From NCBI GenBank assembly GCA_944389565.1, contig CALXMV010000021.1, positions 1-39,089 of the forward strand: a DNA stretch of 39,089 nucleotides, given 5' to 3'. The notes beneath the pieces are model-generated. The model saw only the letters and a list, made by a program, of their open reading frames with translations. It was not told the DNA's origin and did not search any database. Positions within the stretch are counted from its first letter, which is position 1, and every line of letters begins with the position of its first letter. Positions 1 to 8,351 of this stretch are shown here, piece by piece. The stretch is from an uncultured Kiritimatiellota bacterium (GTDB taxonomy: Bacteria; Verrucomicrobiota; Kiritimatiellia; RFP12; DVOR01). Made by a program: the position numbers and the translations under genes.

Positions 1-11
1 GTCGTTTTCAT
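1..11 (-). CDS. possible 5' end of a leftward gene cut by the window edge
   Basis: Read on the minus strand, an ATG at 11-9 is followed by an AAA ACG codon pair before the window ends. It is preceded by a purine-rich GAGGGG at 18-13 that could be a ribosome binding site, and by a TATGGT hexamer a little further up. Only three codons are visible, so no product can be named. The alternative is chance start-like sequence in a low-complexity intergenic region. Confidence 0.2.
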
Positions 12-357
12 GTCCCCTCTTTACCATACTTTCCCCCGCGCTTCCACTCCGACCCACTAAAAACTCTGAAGAGCCTGGGCGGATGCGGAGGGAGCGGGGG
101 AAATGGGGGTGTGGGAGGGGGTGCCGGGGAGGGGGCGGGAGGGGATGTTTTCCGTGCAAGGCATTGGGATTTTAGCGGGAAACAAAATGCGGAGGGAGAG
201 GGGCCAAAAACGGGGGTTTGGGCTCCCTCCGCATTTTGGGCGGTTGGCTCAGAAAAGGAAGGCCGCCTGTCCTGGCCCGAGGCCACTCCGTCGCCCCGTA
301 TGGGGCGCTCCCAGTAGGCCCAGTAGGCCTAGCCGGCCCACTGGGCCCAAGCCACAC

Positions 358-411
358 CACCCCTCGCCCAACCACACCGCCCACGCCCCGCGACACCCTG
401 GGCCCACTGGG
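358..411. repeat. 54-bp direct repeat, copy 1
   Basis: This 54-nt block matches 481-534 at 51 of 54 positions by direct alignment; the differences are at block positions 29, 43 and 50. The copies are 123 nt apart in the same orientation and lie outside any gene. Both end in the CCCAnTGGG half of a short palindrome. Origin and role are unknown. Confidence 0.85.
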
Positions 412-480
412 ACAACTGAGACAACTAGGCCCACTGACACGCGCCGTCCGGCGCGACCGCCCACCCCACACGCCAAGGCA

Positions 481-534
481 CACCCCTCGCCCAACCACAC
501 CGCCCACGGCCCGCGACACCCTAGGCCCAGTGGG
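481..534. repeat. 54-bp direct repeat, copy 2
   Basis: Second copy of the block at 358-411. It runs directly into a perfect GGCCCA-G-TGGGCC palindrome at 524-536 and then into the dispersed repeat at 537-580. Only two copies exist, so this is a local duplication rather than an array. Confidence 0.85.
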
Positions 535-536
535 CC

Positions 537-580
537 CGAACCCTCCCGACTTTGGGGGCGGACCCTTTAGGGTTTGGGGG
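537..580. repeat. dispersed intergenic repeat, copy A
   Basis: The core at 537-553, read on the minus strand as AAAGTCGGGAGGGTTCG, differs at one position from the core of copy B at 10795-10811 and at two from the core of copy C at 25259-25275. It is followed by a CCCTTTAGGG palindrome flanked by G-runs. All three copies sit between genes or at a gene's 3' edge. It resembles a REP-type extragenic element, but no function is shown. Confidence 0.7.
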
Positions 581-662
581 GGCGGGGCTGGGGGCGGGGG
601 ATGTTAGAGCGGGTGGGAGCGCGGTTTGGAGCGTCTTTCGGGAGGAATAAGAGCGGGTCTTA

Positions 663-691
663 TTGACAAGGGGGGCGGCGGGTGGTATGCT
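663..691 (+). promoter_or_regulatory. sigma-70 type promoter of the efflux operon
   Basis: A perfect TTGACA -35 at 663-668 and a TATGCT -10 at 686-691 are separated by exactly 17 nt. The -10 is extended by TGG at 683-685. The start codon of the first gene follows at 717, with a GGAGGA ribosome binding site at 705-710. It is the best two-box promoter in the window and should drive 717-6912. Confidence 0.85.
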
Positions 692-716
692 AGGGGCGAA
701 ACATGGAGGATGAGCC

Positions 717-1127
717 ATGGGAGACGAGGCAGAGAAGCCGGGGGTGCGCTACATCATGCACCCGACGCCGCCGGACGCGCAGGGCCGGCGGAAGCTGTGC
801 GCACACCCGGTGACGCGGAAGACGTATTCGCAGGAGGAGCTGGCGGCGTATGTGGCGGCGCGGTCGCCGTTGCTGAACGCGGCGACGGTGATGTTCGTGC
901 AGCAGGCGGTGCATGAGGCGGTGAGGGAGATCCTGCGGCAGGGGGACAGCGTGGCGTTCCAGAATCTCTTCACGATGCAGCTCTCCATCTCGGGGACGTT
1001 CGAGGAGGGGGAGCGGCCGGACCCGACGCGGGGGAACGTGCTGAAGCCGCGGGTGCGGATCGCGCCGGCCTTCATCCGCGAGCTGAACAAGGGGATCGCG
1101 TTCGTGCCGAAGGAGGGCGAACCATGA
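717..1127 (+). CDS. HU/IHF-like DNA-binding domain protein
   Basis: A 136-residue protein that I place in the divergent HU-like family best known from Bacteroidetes (Bvu_2165-type IHF-like fold). The pattern is an N-terminal strand region, a helical part with SYSQEELAAYVAARSPLL-like spacing, an acidic helix, then a beta segment with SISGTFE and a C-terminal PRVRIAPAFIREL strand-turn. Such proteins bind DNA non-specifically and are thought to act in nucleoid structure. A GGAGGA ribosome binding site lies 6 nt before the ATG. It is the first gene of the efflux operon and its stop overlaps the next start (ATGA at 1124-1127). An HU-like protein at the head of a drug-efflux operon is unusual; a regulatory role is possible but not shown. 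Confidence 0.75.
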   Translation: MGDEAEKPGVRYIMHPTPPDAQGRRKLCAHPVTRKTYSQEELAAYVAARSPLLNAATVMFVQQAVHEAVREILRQGDSVAFQNLFTMQLSISGTFEEGERPDPTRGNVLKPRVRIAPAFIRELNKGIAFVPKEGEP

Positions 1128-2620
1128 GGGGGGGCTGGGCGGTGGCGGCGGCGGCGCTGCTCGGGGCGGCGGCGTGCGCGCCGGGGCCGGAGGAGCGCGT
1201 GGGGGCGGCGCGGGAATACGCCGAGGGGAAGGCGGCGGAGACGGAGGCGTTCTTCGCGACGAACCGCGCGCCGCTGACGCTCACGCAGTGCCGGGCGTGG
1301 GCGCGGGCGCGGACGCTGAAGCTGACGCAGGCGCGGCTGGACGCGCGGCTGGCGGGGCTGCAGGCGACGGCGGCCTTCTCGGCCTTCCTGCCGCAGGTGG
1401 AGTGGGCGTACGGGCGCGCGGGGACGGACAAGACGATCCGGCAGAACGTCCTCGGGATGGCGTTCGCGATGCAGGACAAGTGGGTGACGCAGTCGGCGCT
1501 GACGATCAGCCAGCCGGTCTTCGCGCCGAACGCGTGGCTGCTGTGGCTGGCGGCGCGGCGGGGGGCGGCGCTCCAGGCGCTGACGGCGGCGCGGAACGAG
1601 GAGATGCTGGACGTGCAGGTGGCGACGCTCTTCTATCAGGCGGCGGTGGCGGCGCGGACGGTGGAGGCGTATGACGCGCAGGCGGAGGCGTCGGCGGAGC
1701 TGGTGCGCCAGGTGGGGGCCCTGGAGGCGGAGGGGATGGCGCTGCGCGGGGAGGCGGCGCGGGCGCGGGCGATGCACGGGAGCGACCGGTACAACGCGCA
1801 GGTGGCGCGGGACAACGCCTTCGCCGCGAAGGCGAACCTGCTGGATCTGATGGCCCTGCACCCGCTCTCGGAGGCCGCGCCCGACCCGGACGGGGAGTCG
1901 CTGCTGGAGGTGCGGGCGTTGCCATGGGGGGTGATGGACGCGGAGGGGCGCTGGCGCCCGCGCTCGCGGGAGGAGGCCCTGGCCGCGCCGCTGGAGGAGT
2001 GGCTGTGGACGGCGCTGGTGGCGCGCAAGGAGATGTGGGCGGGGGATCTGGCGATCGCGTTGCGGAAGGCGGAGGCGCTGGCGGCGCTGGCGCATTTCCT
2101 GCCCACGCTCTCGGTGAGCGGGGGGCACGCCTATTCGTCGAACGACTTCACCGCGCCGCACAGTTACCTCACCGGCTCGATCGGCGGGGTGATGAGCGTC
2201 TTCGACGGGCTGCGCTCGATCGCCGACTACCAGGCGGCGCGGGCGCGGGAGGAGGCGGCCTACGCCCTGCGCGAGGACGCCGCCGCCACGCTCATGGTCT
2301 CGGTGTGGCAGGCGTGGACGAACTGGCGCCAGGCGCGGGAGCTCAAGGCCGTGGCGGCGGCCTCGCGGGAGGCCGCGGAGGTCGATTACGCCGAGACGCG
2401 GGCGCGGTACGAGGACGACCAGGAGACGCTCTCGGAGGTGCTCGACAGGTTTTCCGCGCTGGAGCAGGCGCGGATCGCCGCGGTGGCCTCGGATTACGCG
2501 GACGCGCTGGCGGAGTATGTCTTCCGCGACACGGTGGGGCTGGGCTGGGGGGACGCGCTCGCGGCGGGGGACGGGGCACAGGAGCCCTTGCCGGAAGGTT
2601 TGGAGGTGCAGGATGAATAA
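1124..2620 (+). CDS. TolC-like outer membrane efflux lipoprotein
   Basis: A 498-residue protein of the outer membrane efflux protein family (TolC/OprM type), which forms the outer membrane duct of a tripartite pump. The N-terminus is a signal sequence ending in Cys18 (GAAAC), so it is probably an OprM-like lipoprotein. Two long alanine-rich, heptad-like helical regions (about 55-230 and 300-470) correspond to the duplicated OEP repeats. The region around residues 325-365, with a SGGHAYSSND stretch and a GSIGGVMSVFDG segment, looks like the beta-barrel strands and following turn seen in the family. The ATG overlaps the stop of 717-1127, and AGGAGG at 1111-1116 is its ribosome binding site. It is followed by the adaptor and the RND pump, so the three form one export complex. 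Confidence 0.9.
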   Translation: MRGGWAVAAAALLGAAACAPGPEERVGAAREYAEGKAAETEAFFATNRAPLTLTQCRAWARARTLKLTQARLDARLAGLQATAAFSAFLPQVEWAYGRAGTDKTIRQNVLGMAFAMQDKWVTQSALTISQPVFAPNAWLLWLAARRGAALQALTAARNEEMLDVQVATLFYQAAVAARTVEAYDAQAEASAELVRQVGALEAEGMALRGEAARARAMHGSDRYNAQVARDNAFAAKANLLDLMALHPLSEAAPDPDGESLLEVRALPWGVMDAEGRWRPRSREEALAAPLEEWLWTALVARKEMWAGDLAIALRKAEALAALAHFLPTLSVSGGHAYSSNDFTAPHSYLTGSIGGVMSVFDGLRSIADYQAARAREEAAYALREDAAATLMVSVWQAWTNWRQARELKAVAAASREAAEVDYAETRARYEDDQETLSEVLDRFSALEQARIAAVASDYADALAEYVFRDTVGLGWGDALAAGDGAQEPLPEGLEVQDE

Positions 2621-3785
2621 GGGAACGACGATCGGGATTTCCCGGGGATGGGCGCGCGCCGCCCTCCCCGCGCTGCTGCTCGCGCTCGCGGGCTGCCAAA
2701 AGGAGCAGGCGGCCGCGCCGGCCGCGGACGCGCGGCCGCGGGTGCGGGTGTGCGCGCTGACGCCGGGGCTGACCTTCGAGGACGCGGCGACGGTGCAGGG
2801 AAGCGTGCGGACGAAGTTCACGGCGGCCGTGGCCTCGCGCCTGCCGGGGACGATCGACGCGGTCTTCGCGGACGAGGGCGACGCGGTGAAGGCCGGGCAG
2901 GCGCTCTTCCAGGTGGACCGGGTGAACCTGGAGAACCAGGTGGCCATCGCCAAGGACGACCAGGCGGTCGCCCGCGCCGCGCGCGAGGAGGCGCTGGCGG
3001 CGCAGGCCGAGGCGGAGGCGGCGCTCGCGAAGGCGGAGACCGACGCGGCGCGTTTCCGGAGGCTCTACGAGGGGAGCCGGTCGGTGACGAAGGACGCGTG
3101 GGAGCGGGCCGAGCTGCAGGCGCGCACGGCGGCGGCGGCGGCGGCTCGCGCCAAGGCGGCGGTGGCCTCGGCCGACGCGAAGATCCTGCAGGCGGCGACG
3201 GCCCTGCGCATCGCCGAGAAGAACCTGGCCGACTCGCGGGGGGTGGCGCCCTTCGACGGGATCATCACCCGGAAGGCGCAGGACCGCGGCGATTACGTGG
3301 GCGCGGGCTCGCCCATCTTCCTGATGGACGACCCGCGGGTGCGGGAGGTGTGCCTGACGCTGACGGCCGACCGTTACGGGGAGGTGGCCGTGGGGAAGAC
3401 GGTGGTGGCGACGGACTTCGGGCAGGAGCTGCCGGTGACCTACAAGGCGCCGACGGTGGACCCGCGGACGCGGACCTTCGAGCTGCGCGCGGTGATGGCG
3501 CCCGACGCGGCGGTGGCGCCGGGGATGCTCTGCGGGGCGCGGGTCGTCTTCGCGCGGCGGGAGGGGTGCGGCCTGCCGGCGGGGGCGGTGGCGCGGCGCG
3601 GCGGGCGCGAGGTGGCCTTCGTGGTGGGGGACGGGGGCGCGGTGGAGGCGGTGGAGGTGCGGCGGGGGGCCAGCGCCGGGGGCATGGTGGAGATCCTCAA
3701 CCCCGAGGCCTTCCAGGGCAGGCGGGTGGTGGCCGAGGGGATGCTCCTGCTGAACGTGGGCGACGCGGTCGTGCCCGTGGAGTGA
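2613..3785 (+). CDS. RND efflux periplasmic adaptor (membrane fusion lipoprotein)
   Basis: A 390-residue HlyD/AcrA-type adaptor linking the inner-membrane pump to the TolC-like duct. I chose the ATG at 2613 because GGAGG at 2602-2606 precedes it and it opens a good lipoprotein signal sequence with lipobox L-A-G-Cys28. A frame-continuous upstream ATG at 2517 would add 32 arginine-rich residues and bury the signal. The first lipoyl half is near residues 60-105. An alanine/glutamate-rich coiled-coil hairpin covers about 110-208. The second lipoyl half follows (VAPFDGIITRKAQDRGDYV), then the beta-barrel. The start overlaps the end of the TolC-like gene by 8 nt, and 19 nt separate it from the pump gene. 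Confidence 0.92.
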   Translation: MNKGTTIGISRGWARAALPALLLALAGCQKEQAAAPAADARPRVRVCALTPGLTFEDAATVQGSVRTKFTAAVASRLPGTIDAVFADEGDAVKAGQALFQVDRVNLENQVAIAKDDQAVARAAREEALAAQAEAEAALAKAETDAARFRRLYEGSRSVTKDAWERAELQARTAAAAAARAKAAVASADAKILQAATALRIAEKNLADSRGVAPFDGIITRKAQDRGDYVGAGSPIFLMDDPRVREVCLTLTADRYGEVAVGKTVVATDFGQELPVTYKAPTVDPRTRTFELRAVMAPDAAVAPGMLCGARVVFARREGCGLPAGAVARRGGREVAFVVGDGGAVEAVEVRRGASAGGMVEILNPEAFQGRRVVAEGMLLLNVGDAVVPVE

Positions 3786-3804
3786 GCGGAAGGAGGGTGG
3801 CGCC

Positions 3805-6800
3805 ATGTTTCTCGCAGACGCATCGGTCAAGCGCCCCATCGCGATGAGCGTGCTCATCATCATGCTCTCGTTCCTGGGCGTGATGTCGCTCCGCACCCTG
3901 GGCAACGACCTGCTGCCGACGGTCGACGTGCCCTACGTCACCATCTCGGTGACCTATTCCGGCGCCTCGCCCGACGAGATCGAGACCTCCATCACCCGCA
4001 AGATCGAGGACGCCATCTCGCAGGTCGAGGGCATCAAGCACATCTCCTCCACCTGCCTGAACAACTTCACGCAGGTGCTCATCGAGTTCGACCTCGACCG
4101 CGACGTGGACGTGGCGGCGACCGACGTGCGCGAGAAGATCGACCTCATCCTCGACGAGCTGCCCGCGGACGCCGAGGCGCCCGAGATCCTGAAGTACGAC
4201 ATCAACGCCACCCCCGTGGTCACGATGGTGCTCAAGGCCAAGGGCGACGCCCTGAAGGGCGCGAGCGAGGCGCAGACGGCCGACTTCGTCGACGAGCTCT
4301 ACGATTACGCCGACGACACGCTGAGCGACCGCTTCTCCTCCCTGGCCGGCGTGGCCAGCGTGGACCTCATCGGCGGCATGGAGCGCGAGGTGCTCGTGGA
4401 GGTCGACCGCGACAAGCTCGCCGGCCGCGGCCTCGCGATGGCCGACGTGGTCCAGGCCGTCGGCCAGGGCAACGTCAAGATCCCCATGGGGCAGATCGAC
4501 GCCGGCGCGCGCGAGATCTCCCTGACCTTCGACGGCGAGGCCGACGTGCCCGAGGACCTCGGCGACATCCAGGTGGGCGTCGCCCAAGGCCGGCGCGTCT
4601 ACCTGCGCGACGTGGCCGCCTTCCGCTTCGGCACCGAGCGCGTGACCTCGCGCTCCTTCTACGACGGCGAGCCGTGCGTCACCATGAAGGTCACGAAGAA
4701 GGGCGACGCCAACGGCACGCAGGTCGTCGCCGAGGTGGCGCGCGTGGCCGAGGGGCTCCGGGAGACCCTGCCCGGCGGCATGGAGCTGGTGTGGTTCCGC
4801 GACGACGGCTCGTACATCAACGCCACGGTGCGCGACGGGTTCGTCTCGGTGTGGCAGGGGGTGCTGCTGACGGGGCTCGTGCTGCTCCTCTTCCTGGCGG
4901 ACGTGCGCACGGCCTTCGCGGCCTTCGTCTCCATCCCCGTGACCATGCTCGTCACCGCGGGGGTCTTCCCGCTCTTCGGGTACACCTTCAACATCATCAC
5001 GATGTGCGCGGTGGGCATCTCGGTGGGCATCCTGGTGGCGAACTCGATCGTGGTGCTGGAGAACATCGGGGCGGAGTTCGCCAAGCGCCGGGGCACGCGC
5101 TACGAGGTGGGGCCGGTCGTCGCCGCCGCCACCTCCTACGTGGCCCTCGCGGTGGCGGCCTCGGCGCTGACGAACGTGGTCGTCTTCCTGCCCATCGCCA
5201 CGATGAGCTCGCTGGCGGGCAAGTTCCTCTCGCCCTTCGCGGTGGTGGTGACGGTGGCGACCTTCGCCTCGCTGCTCATCTCCTTCACGCTCACGCCGAT
5301 CCTGGCGATGGTGACCGTGGGCTGGGGGCGGCGGTGGGTGAACCCCGCGCTCGCCTGGTGCCTGCGCCCGTGGGACCGGTGCTACCGCCGCATGGAGCGC
5401 GCCTACGTCAGGTCCGTCAAGTGGGTCGCCCGCTTCCCCTGGGCCTTCCTCGGCGCCGCCACCGCGCTCACCGTCCTGGGCTTCGCCTATTTCCCCTCGC
5501 GCGTGGAGATGGACTTCGTGCCGGAGATCGACCAGGGCGACGTGACCATCCGCCTCGAATACCCCGCCGACTGCAACCTGCGGCGCTGCGTCGCGCGCAC
5601 CACCGCCATCGCCGGGCGCGTCCTCGCCGCCGAGCCCGCCGTCACCCACACCAACATCAACTGCGGCAAGGTGCAGGGCCAGATGGGCACCGTCTCCGAA
5701 GGCCCCTACCTCGCGGAGATCAACCTCCGCCTCACCCCCATGACCGAGCGGCCCGAGGACCCCATCGGCGCCATCCGCGCGCGCCTGCGCGCCCTCCTCG
5801 CCGCCGAGCCCGACTGCATCTACTCCGTGCTCATCCCCTCGGCCGCCGGCGGCGCCAGCCAGGACATCGCCCAGTACGTCAAGGGCCCCGACCTCGACGT
5901 GCTCGACGCGGCCGGGCTCCGGATGCAGAAGGCCTTCGCCGCCGATCCCGTGAACACCGACGTCGCCTCCTCCATCCGCCCCGGCCGCCCCGAGGTGCGC
6001 TTCCTCCCCGACCGCGCCGTGCTCCACGACCTCGCCCTCCCCGCCGCCACGCTCGGGCAGACCCTCCGCGCCAACGTCGCCGGCCTGGAGCAGACCGTCT
6101 ACAAGCGCGGCGACCGCTCCTACGACATCCGCGTCCGCTACCGGCAGGTCGACGGCGAGGGGCAGCTCCCGGCGATGGACCTGCCCGGGCCCGACGGCCT
6201 GCCCTTCGCCATCGGCGCGGTGGCCACGCTCCGGGAGGGCCTCCAGCCCACCATCATCAACCGCTACGACAAGTCGCGCACCGTCGTCCTCTACGCCAAC
6301 GCCGCCCGCGGCCACGGCATGGGCACCGCCCTGGCCCACCAGGCCAAGGCCATCGCCGAGCACCTCCCCCCCGGCTGCGCCGCCACCGTCGGCGGCATGG
6401 CCGAGAAGATGAACGAGACCTTCGCCGAGTTCGCCACCGTCTCCTTCGTCGCCATCGTCCTCACCTACCTCCTCCTCTGCGCGATGATGGAGTCGTGGAC
6501 GCAGCCCTTCATCATCCTGCTGACGGTGCCCTTCTCCTACCTGGGGCTCTACATCGCCCTCTGGCTGACGGACGAGAGCCTGTCGATGTTCGGCCTGCTC
6601 GCCGGCGTGATGCTCGTGGGCGTGGTGGTCAACGCCGCCATCCTGCTCATCGACGAGATCAACATCATCCGCCGCGCCTGCGGCACCCCCAAGCACCTGG
6701 CCCTCATCCGCGCGGCCAAGCGGAAGTTCCGCCCCATCCTGATGAGCTGCGTGGCCGCGCTCTTCGGGATGCTCCCGATGGCCACGGGCACGGGGCTGGG

Positions 6801-6912
6801 CTCCGAGCTGCGCGCCTCCATCGGCATCGGCTCGGTGGGCGGGATCGTCCTCTCCTCCCTCATGGCCCTCTACTTCATCCCCGCCGTCTACCTCATCCTC
6901 GGTCGGCGCTGA
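3805..6912 (+). CDS. RND-family efflux pump permease (HAE1/AcrB-like) with altered proton relay
   Basis: A 1,035-residue inner-membrane pump, close to the usual AcrB length of about 1,050. It has the N-terminal VKRPIAMSV helix, the porter-domain motif SGASPDEIETSITRKIEDAISQVEG, a second large periplasmic loop, and twelve predicted membrane helices. AGGAGG at 3791-3796 sets the ATG. In TM4 the usual [L/V]-V-D-[D/N]-A/S-I-V-V is GILVANSIVVLENI: the conserved Asp (AcrB D407) is Ala412 and the next residue is Asn413. In TM10, at the place of AcrB Lys940, the sequence is VVVNAAILLIDEI. The codons at 5032-5055 are unambiguous. Either the subfamily uses other residues or the pump is not driven by protons in the standard way. 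The substrate is unknown; the gene closes an operon with adaptor and duct. Confidence 0.93.
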   Translation: MFLADASVKRPIAMSVLIIMLSFLGVMSLRTLGNDLLPTVDVPYVTISVTYSGASPDEIETSITRKIEDAISQVEGIKHISSTCLNNFTQVLIEFDLDRDVDVAATDVREKIDLILDELPADAEAPEILKYDINATPVVTMVLKAKGDALKGASEAQTADFVDELYDYADDTLSDRFSSLAGVASVDLIGGMEREVLVEVDRDKLAGRGLAMADVVQAVGQGNVKIPMGQIDAGAREISLTFDGEADVPEDLGDIQVGVAQGRRVYLRDVAAFRFGTERVTSRSFYDGEPCVTMKVTKKGDANGTQVVAEVARVAEGLRETLPGGMELVWFRDDGSYINATVRDGFVSVWQGVLLTGLVLLLFLADVRTAFAAFVSIPVTMLVTAGVFPLFGYTFNIITMCAVGISVGILVANSIVVLENIGAEFAKRRGTRYEVGPVVAAATSYVALAVAASALTNVVVFLPIATMSSLAGKFLSPFAVVVTVATFASLLISFTLTPILAMVTVGWGRRWVNPALAWCLRPWDRCYRRMERAYVRSVKWVARFPWAFLGAATALTVLGFAYFPSRVEMDFVPEIDQGDVTIRLEYPADCNLRRCVARTTAIAGRVLAAEPAVTHTNINCGKVQGQMGTVSEGPYLAEINLRLTPMTERPEDPIGAIRARLRALLAAEPDCIYSVLIPSAAGGASQDIAQYVKGPDLDVLDAAGLRMQKAFAADPVNTDVASSIRPGRPEVRFLPDRAVLHDLALPAATLGQTLRANVAGLEQTVYKRGDRSYDIRVRYRQVDGEGQLPAMDLPGPDGLPFAIGAVATLREGLQPTIINRYDKSRTVVLYANAARGHGMGTALAHQAKAIAEHLPPGCAATVGGMAEKMNETFAEFATVSFVAIVLTYLLLCAMMESWTQPFIILLTVPFSYLGLYIALWLTDESLSMFGLLAGVMLVGVVVNAAILLIDEINIIRRACGTPKHLALIRAAKRKFRPILMSCVAALFGMLPMATGTGLGSELRASIGIGSVGGIVLSSLMALYFIPAVYLILGRR

Positions 6913-6932
6913 CACGCGAAAGGATCCCCGGC

Positions 6933-8339
6933 ATGTACGACATCACCTTCCAGGGCGCCGCCCGCACCACCACCGGCTCCATGCACATCGTCGACGTCAA
7001 CGGCCTGCGCGTCCTGCTCGACTGCGGCCTCTACCAGGGCCACCGCAAGGAGGCCTTCGAGCGCAACCGCCGCCTCGCCGTGGACCCCCGCTCCGTCGAC
7101 TGCGTCCTCCTCTCCCACGCCCACATCGACCACAGCGGCAACCTCCCCTCCCTCGTCCGCGCCGGCTTCCGCGGCCCCATCCACACCACCGAGGCCACGC
7201 GCGACCTCTGCGACCCCATGCTCCACGACTGCGCCTTCATCACCAAGCACGACGTGGAGATCGTCAACCGCCGCCGCCTCGCCGAGGGCAAGAACCCCTT
7301 CGAGCCCCTCTACGAGGACGCGGACGTCGACCGCACCCTGGCCCTCATGCAGGGCTGGCCGCACAAGCGCGAGATCGACCTCGGGCACGGCGTGATGGCC
7401 CTCTTCCACAACGCCGGGCACATCCTCGGCTCCGCGCACGTCGAGCTCATCGTCCGCCAGCCCAACGGCACCTCCCGCCGCCTCCTCTTCTCGGGCGACG
7501 TGGGGCAGCCCGGCCAGCCCATCATCCCCCCGCCCGACCCGCCCTCCGGCGTCGACGTTCTCCTCGTCGAATCCACCTACGCCGACCGCGACCACCCGCC
7601 CCGCGCCAACGTCTCCGGCCGCATCCGCGACTACGTCGACGACATCGTCCAGCAGCGCGCCCGCCTCGTCATCCCCGCCTTCAGCGTCGGCCGCACCCAG
7701 CAGATCCTCTTCTTCCTCAACGGCCTCCTGCGCCAGGGCAAGATCCCCCAGATCCCCATCTACGTCGACTCCCCCCTCTCCCTCAAGGCCACCCAGATCT
7801 ACGCCCGCCACACCGACTGCTACGGCCAGGCCGCCAGCGACCTCCTGCGCCAAGGCATCGAGCTCTTCCGGATGCCCGGCCTGCGCTTCCTCGCCACCGC
7901 CGAGGAATCCAAGGCCCTCAACCACGCCGAGGGCCCCATGATCGTCATCGCCGCCAGCGGCATGTGCGAGGGCGGGCGCATCCTCCACCACCTCCAGAAC
8001 AGCGTCGAGGACCCGCGCAACATCATCCTCATCGTCGGCTACCAGGCCGAGGGCACCCTCGGCCGCCGCATCGTCGAGCGCCAATCCCCCCTCAAGATCC
8101 TCGGCGACACCTTCGACCTCCGTGCCCGCGTCCACACCATCAACGCCCTCTCCGCCCACGCCGACCGCACCGCCCTGCGCGAATGGGTCCGCGCCGTCAA
8201 CGCCGAGAAAACCGTCAAAAAGGCCTTCGCCGTCCACGGCGAGGACGAGAAGGTCGAGGCCATGTGCCGGATCCTCCGCGAGGAGGGCTACCCCAATCCC
8301 GTCGCCCCCGCCCCCGGCGCCGTCTTCAAGGGCCTCTGA
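6933..8339 (+). CDS. beta-CASP metallo-beta-lactamase-fold RNA-processing exonuclease/endonuclease
   Basis: A 468-residue protein of the MBL/beta-CASP family (COG1236, CPSF73/Ysh1-like), cytoplasmic zinc nucleases acting on RNA. Visible in order are the zinc motif SHAHIDHSG (His62, His64, Asp66, His67), GHILGSAHVEL, the Asp in FSGDVGQ, the beta-CASP motif A region LLVESTYADRDH, IPAFSVGRTQQIL, IYVDSPLS, IAASGMCEGGRILHHL, and the C-terminal metal motif INALSAHADRTAL. The ATG at 6933 follows AAGGA at 6919-6923. A frame-continuous reading upstream runs through the pump gene in another frame and is a shadow. It lies 20 nt after the pump and may be cotranscribed. It ends 12 nt before a convergent gene with no visible terminator. 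Confidence 0.93.
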   Translation: MYDITFQGAARTTTGSMHIVDVNGLRVLLDCGLYQGHRKEAFERNRRLAVDPRSVDCVLLSHAHIDHSGNLPSLVRAGFRGPIHTTEATRDLCDPMLHDCAFITKHDVEIVNRRRLAEGKNPFEPLYEDADVDRTLALMQGWPHKREIDLGHGVMALFHNAGHILGSAHVELIVRQPNGTSRRLLFSGDVGQPGQPIIPPPDPPSGVDVLLVESTYADRDHPPRANVSGRIRDYVDDIVQQRARLVIPAFSVGRTQQILFFLNGLLRQGKIPQIPIYVDSPLSLKATQIYARHTDCYGQAASDLLRQGIELFRMPGLRFLATAEESKALNHAEGPMIVIAASGMCEGGRILHHLQNSVEDPRNIILIVGYQAEGTLGRRIVERQSPLKILGDTFDLRARVHTINALSAHADRTALREWVRAVNAEKTVKKAFAVHGEDEKVEAMCRILREEGYPNPVAPAPGAVFKGL

Positions 8340-8351
8340 GGCGCCGCCCCC

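Larger units (their letters stand above)
1..716. other. long low-complexity intergenic region
   Basis: I see no convincing gene in these 716 bases. Open frames exist on both strands, but their translations are Pro/Arg/His or Gly/Val low-complexity peptides without a family signature. The region holds a 54-bp direct repeat (358-411 and 481-534), perfect palindromes of the form GGCCCA-N-TGGGCC at 335-347 and 524-536, a copy of a dispersed repeat at 537-580, and the promoter of the downstream efflux operon at 663-691. The left end (1-70) is noticeably less G+C-rich than the rest. Confidence 0.7.

Noticed and set aside
358..534. Two 54-bp repeats considered as a CRISPR or satellite array
   Set aside because: There are only two copies with three mismatches, a 69-nt spacer, and no cas gene in the window.
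103..607. Several short frames in the left intergenic region
   Set aside because: They lie in repeats and give Pro/Arg/His or Gly-rich peptides; none has a ribosome binding site together with a recognisable product.
749..2953. A 734-codon minus-strand open frame over the HU-like and TolC-like genes
   Set aside because: The translation is Arg/Pro/His-rich with no domain and is antisense to two genes with clear family matches, promoter and ribosome binding sites.
3697..6915. A 1,072-codon minus-strand open frame over the RND gene giving a Gly/Asp/His/Glu-rich product, tempting as an acidic repeat protein
   Set aside because: It mirrors the RND gene exactly. In this extreme G+C DNA, antisense frames stay open because stop codons are rare. 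No start site, family motif or promoter supports it.
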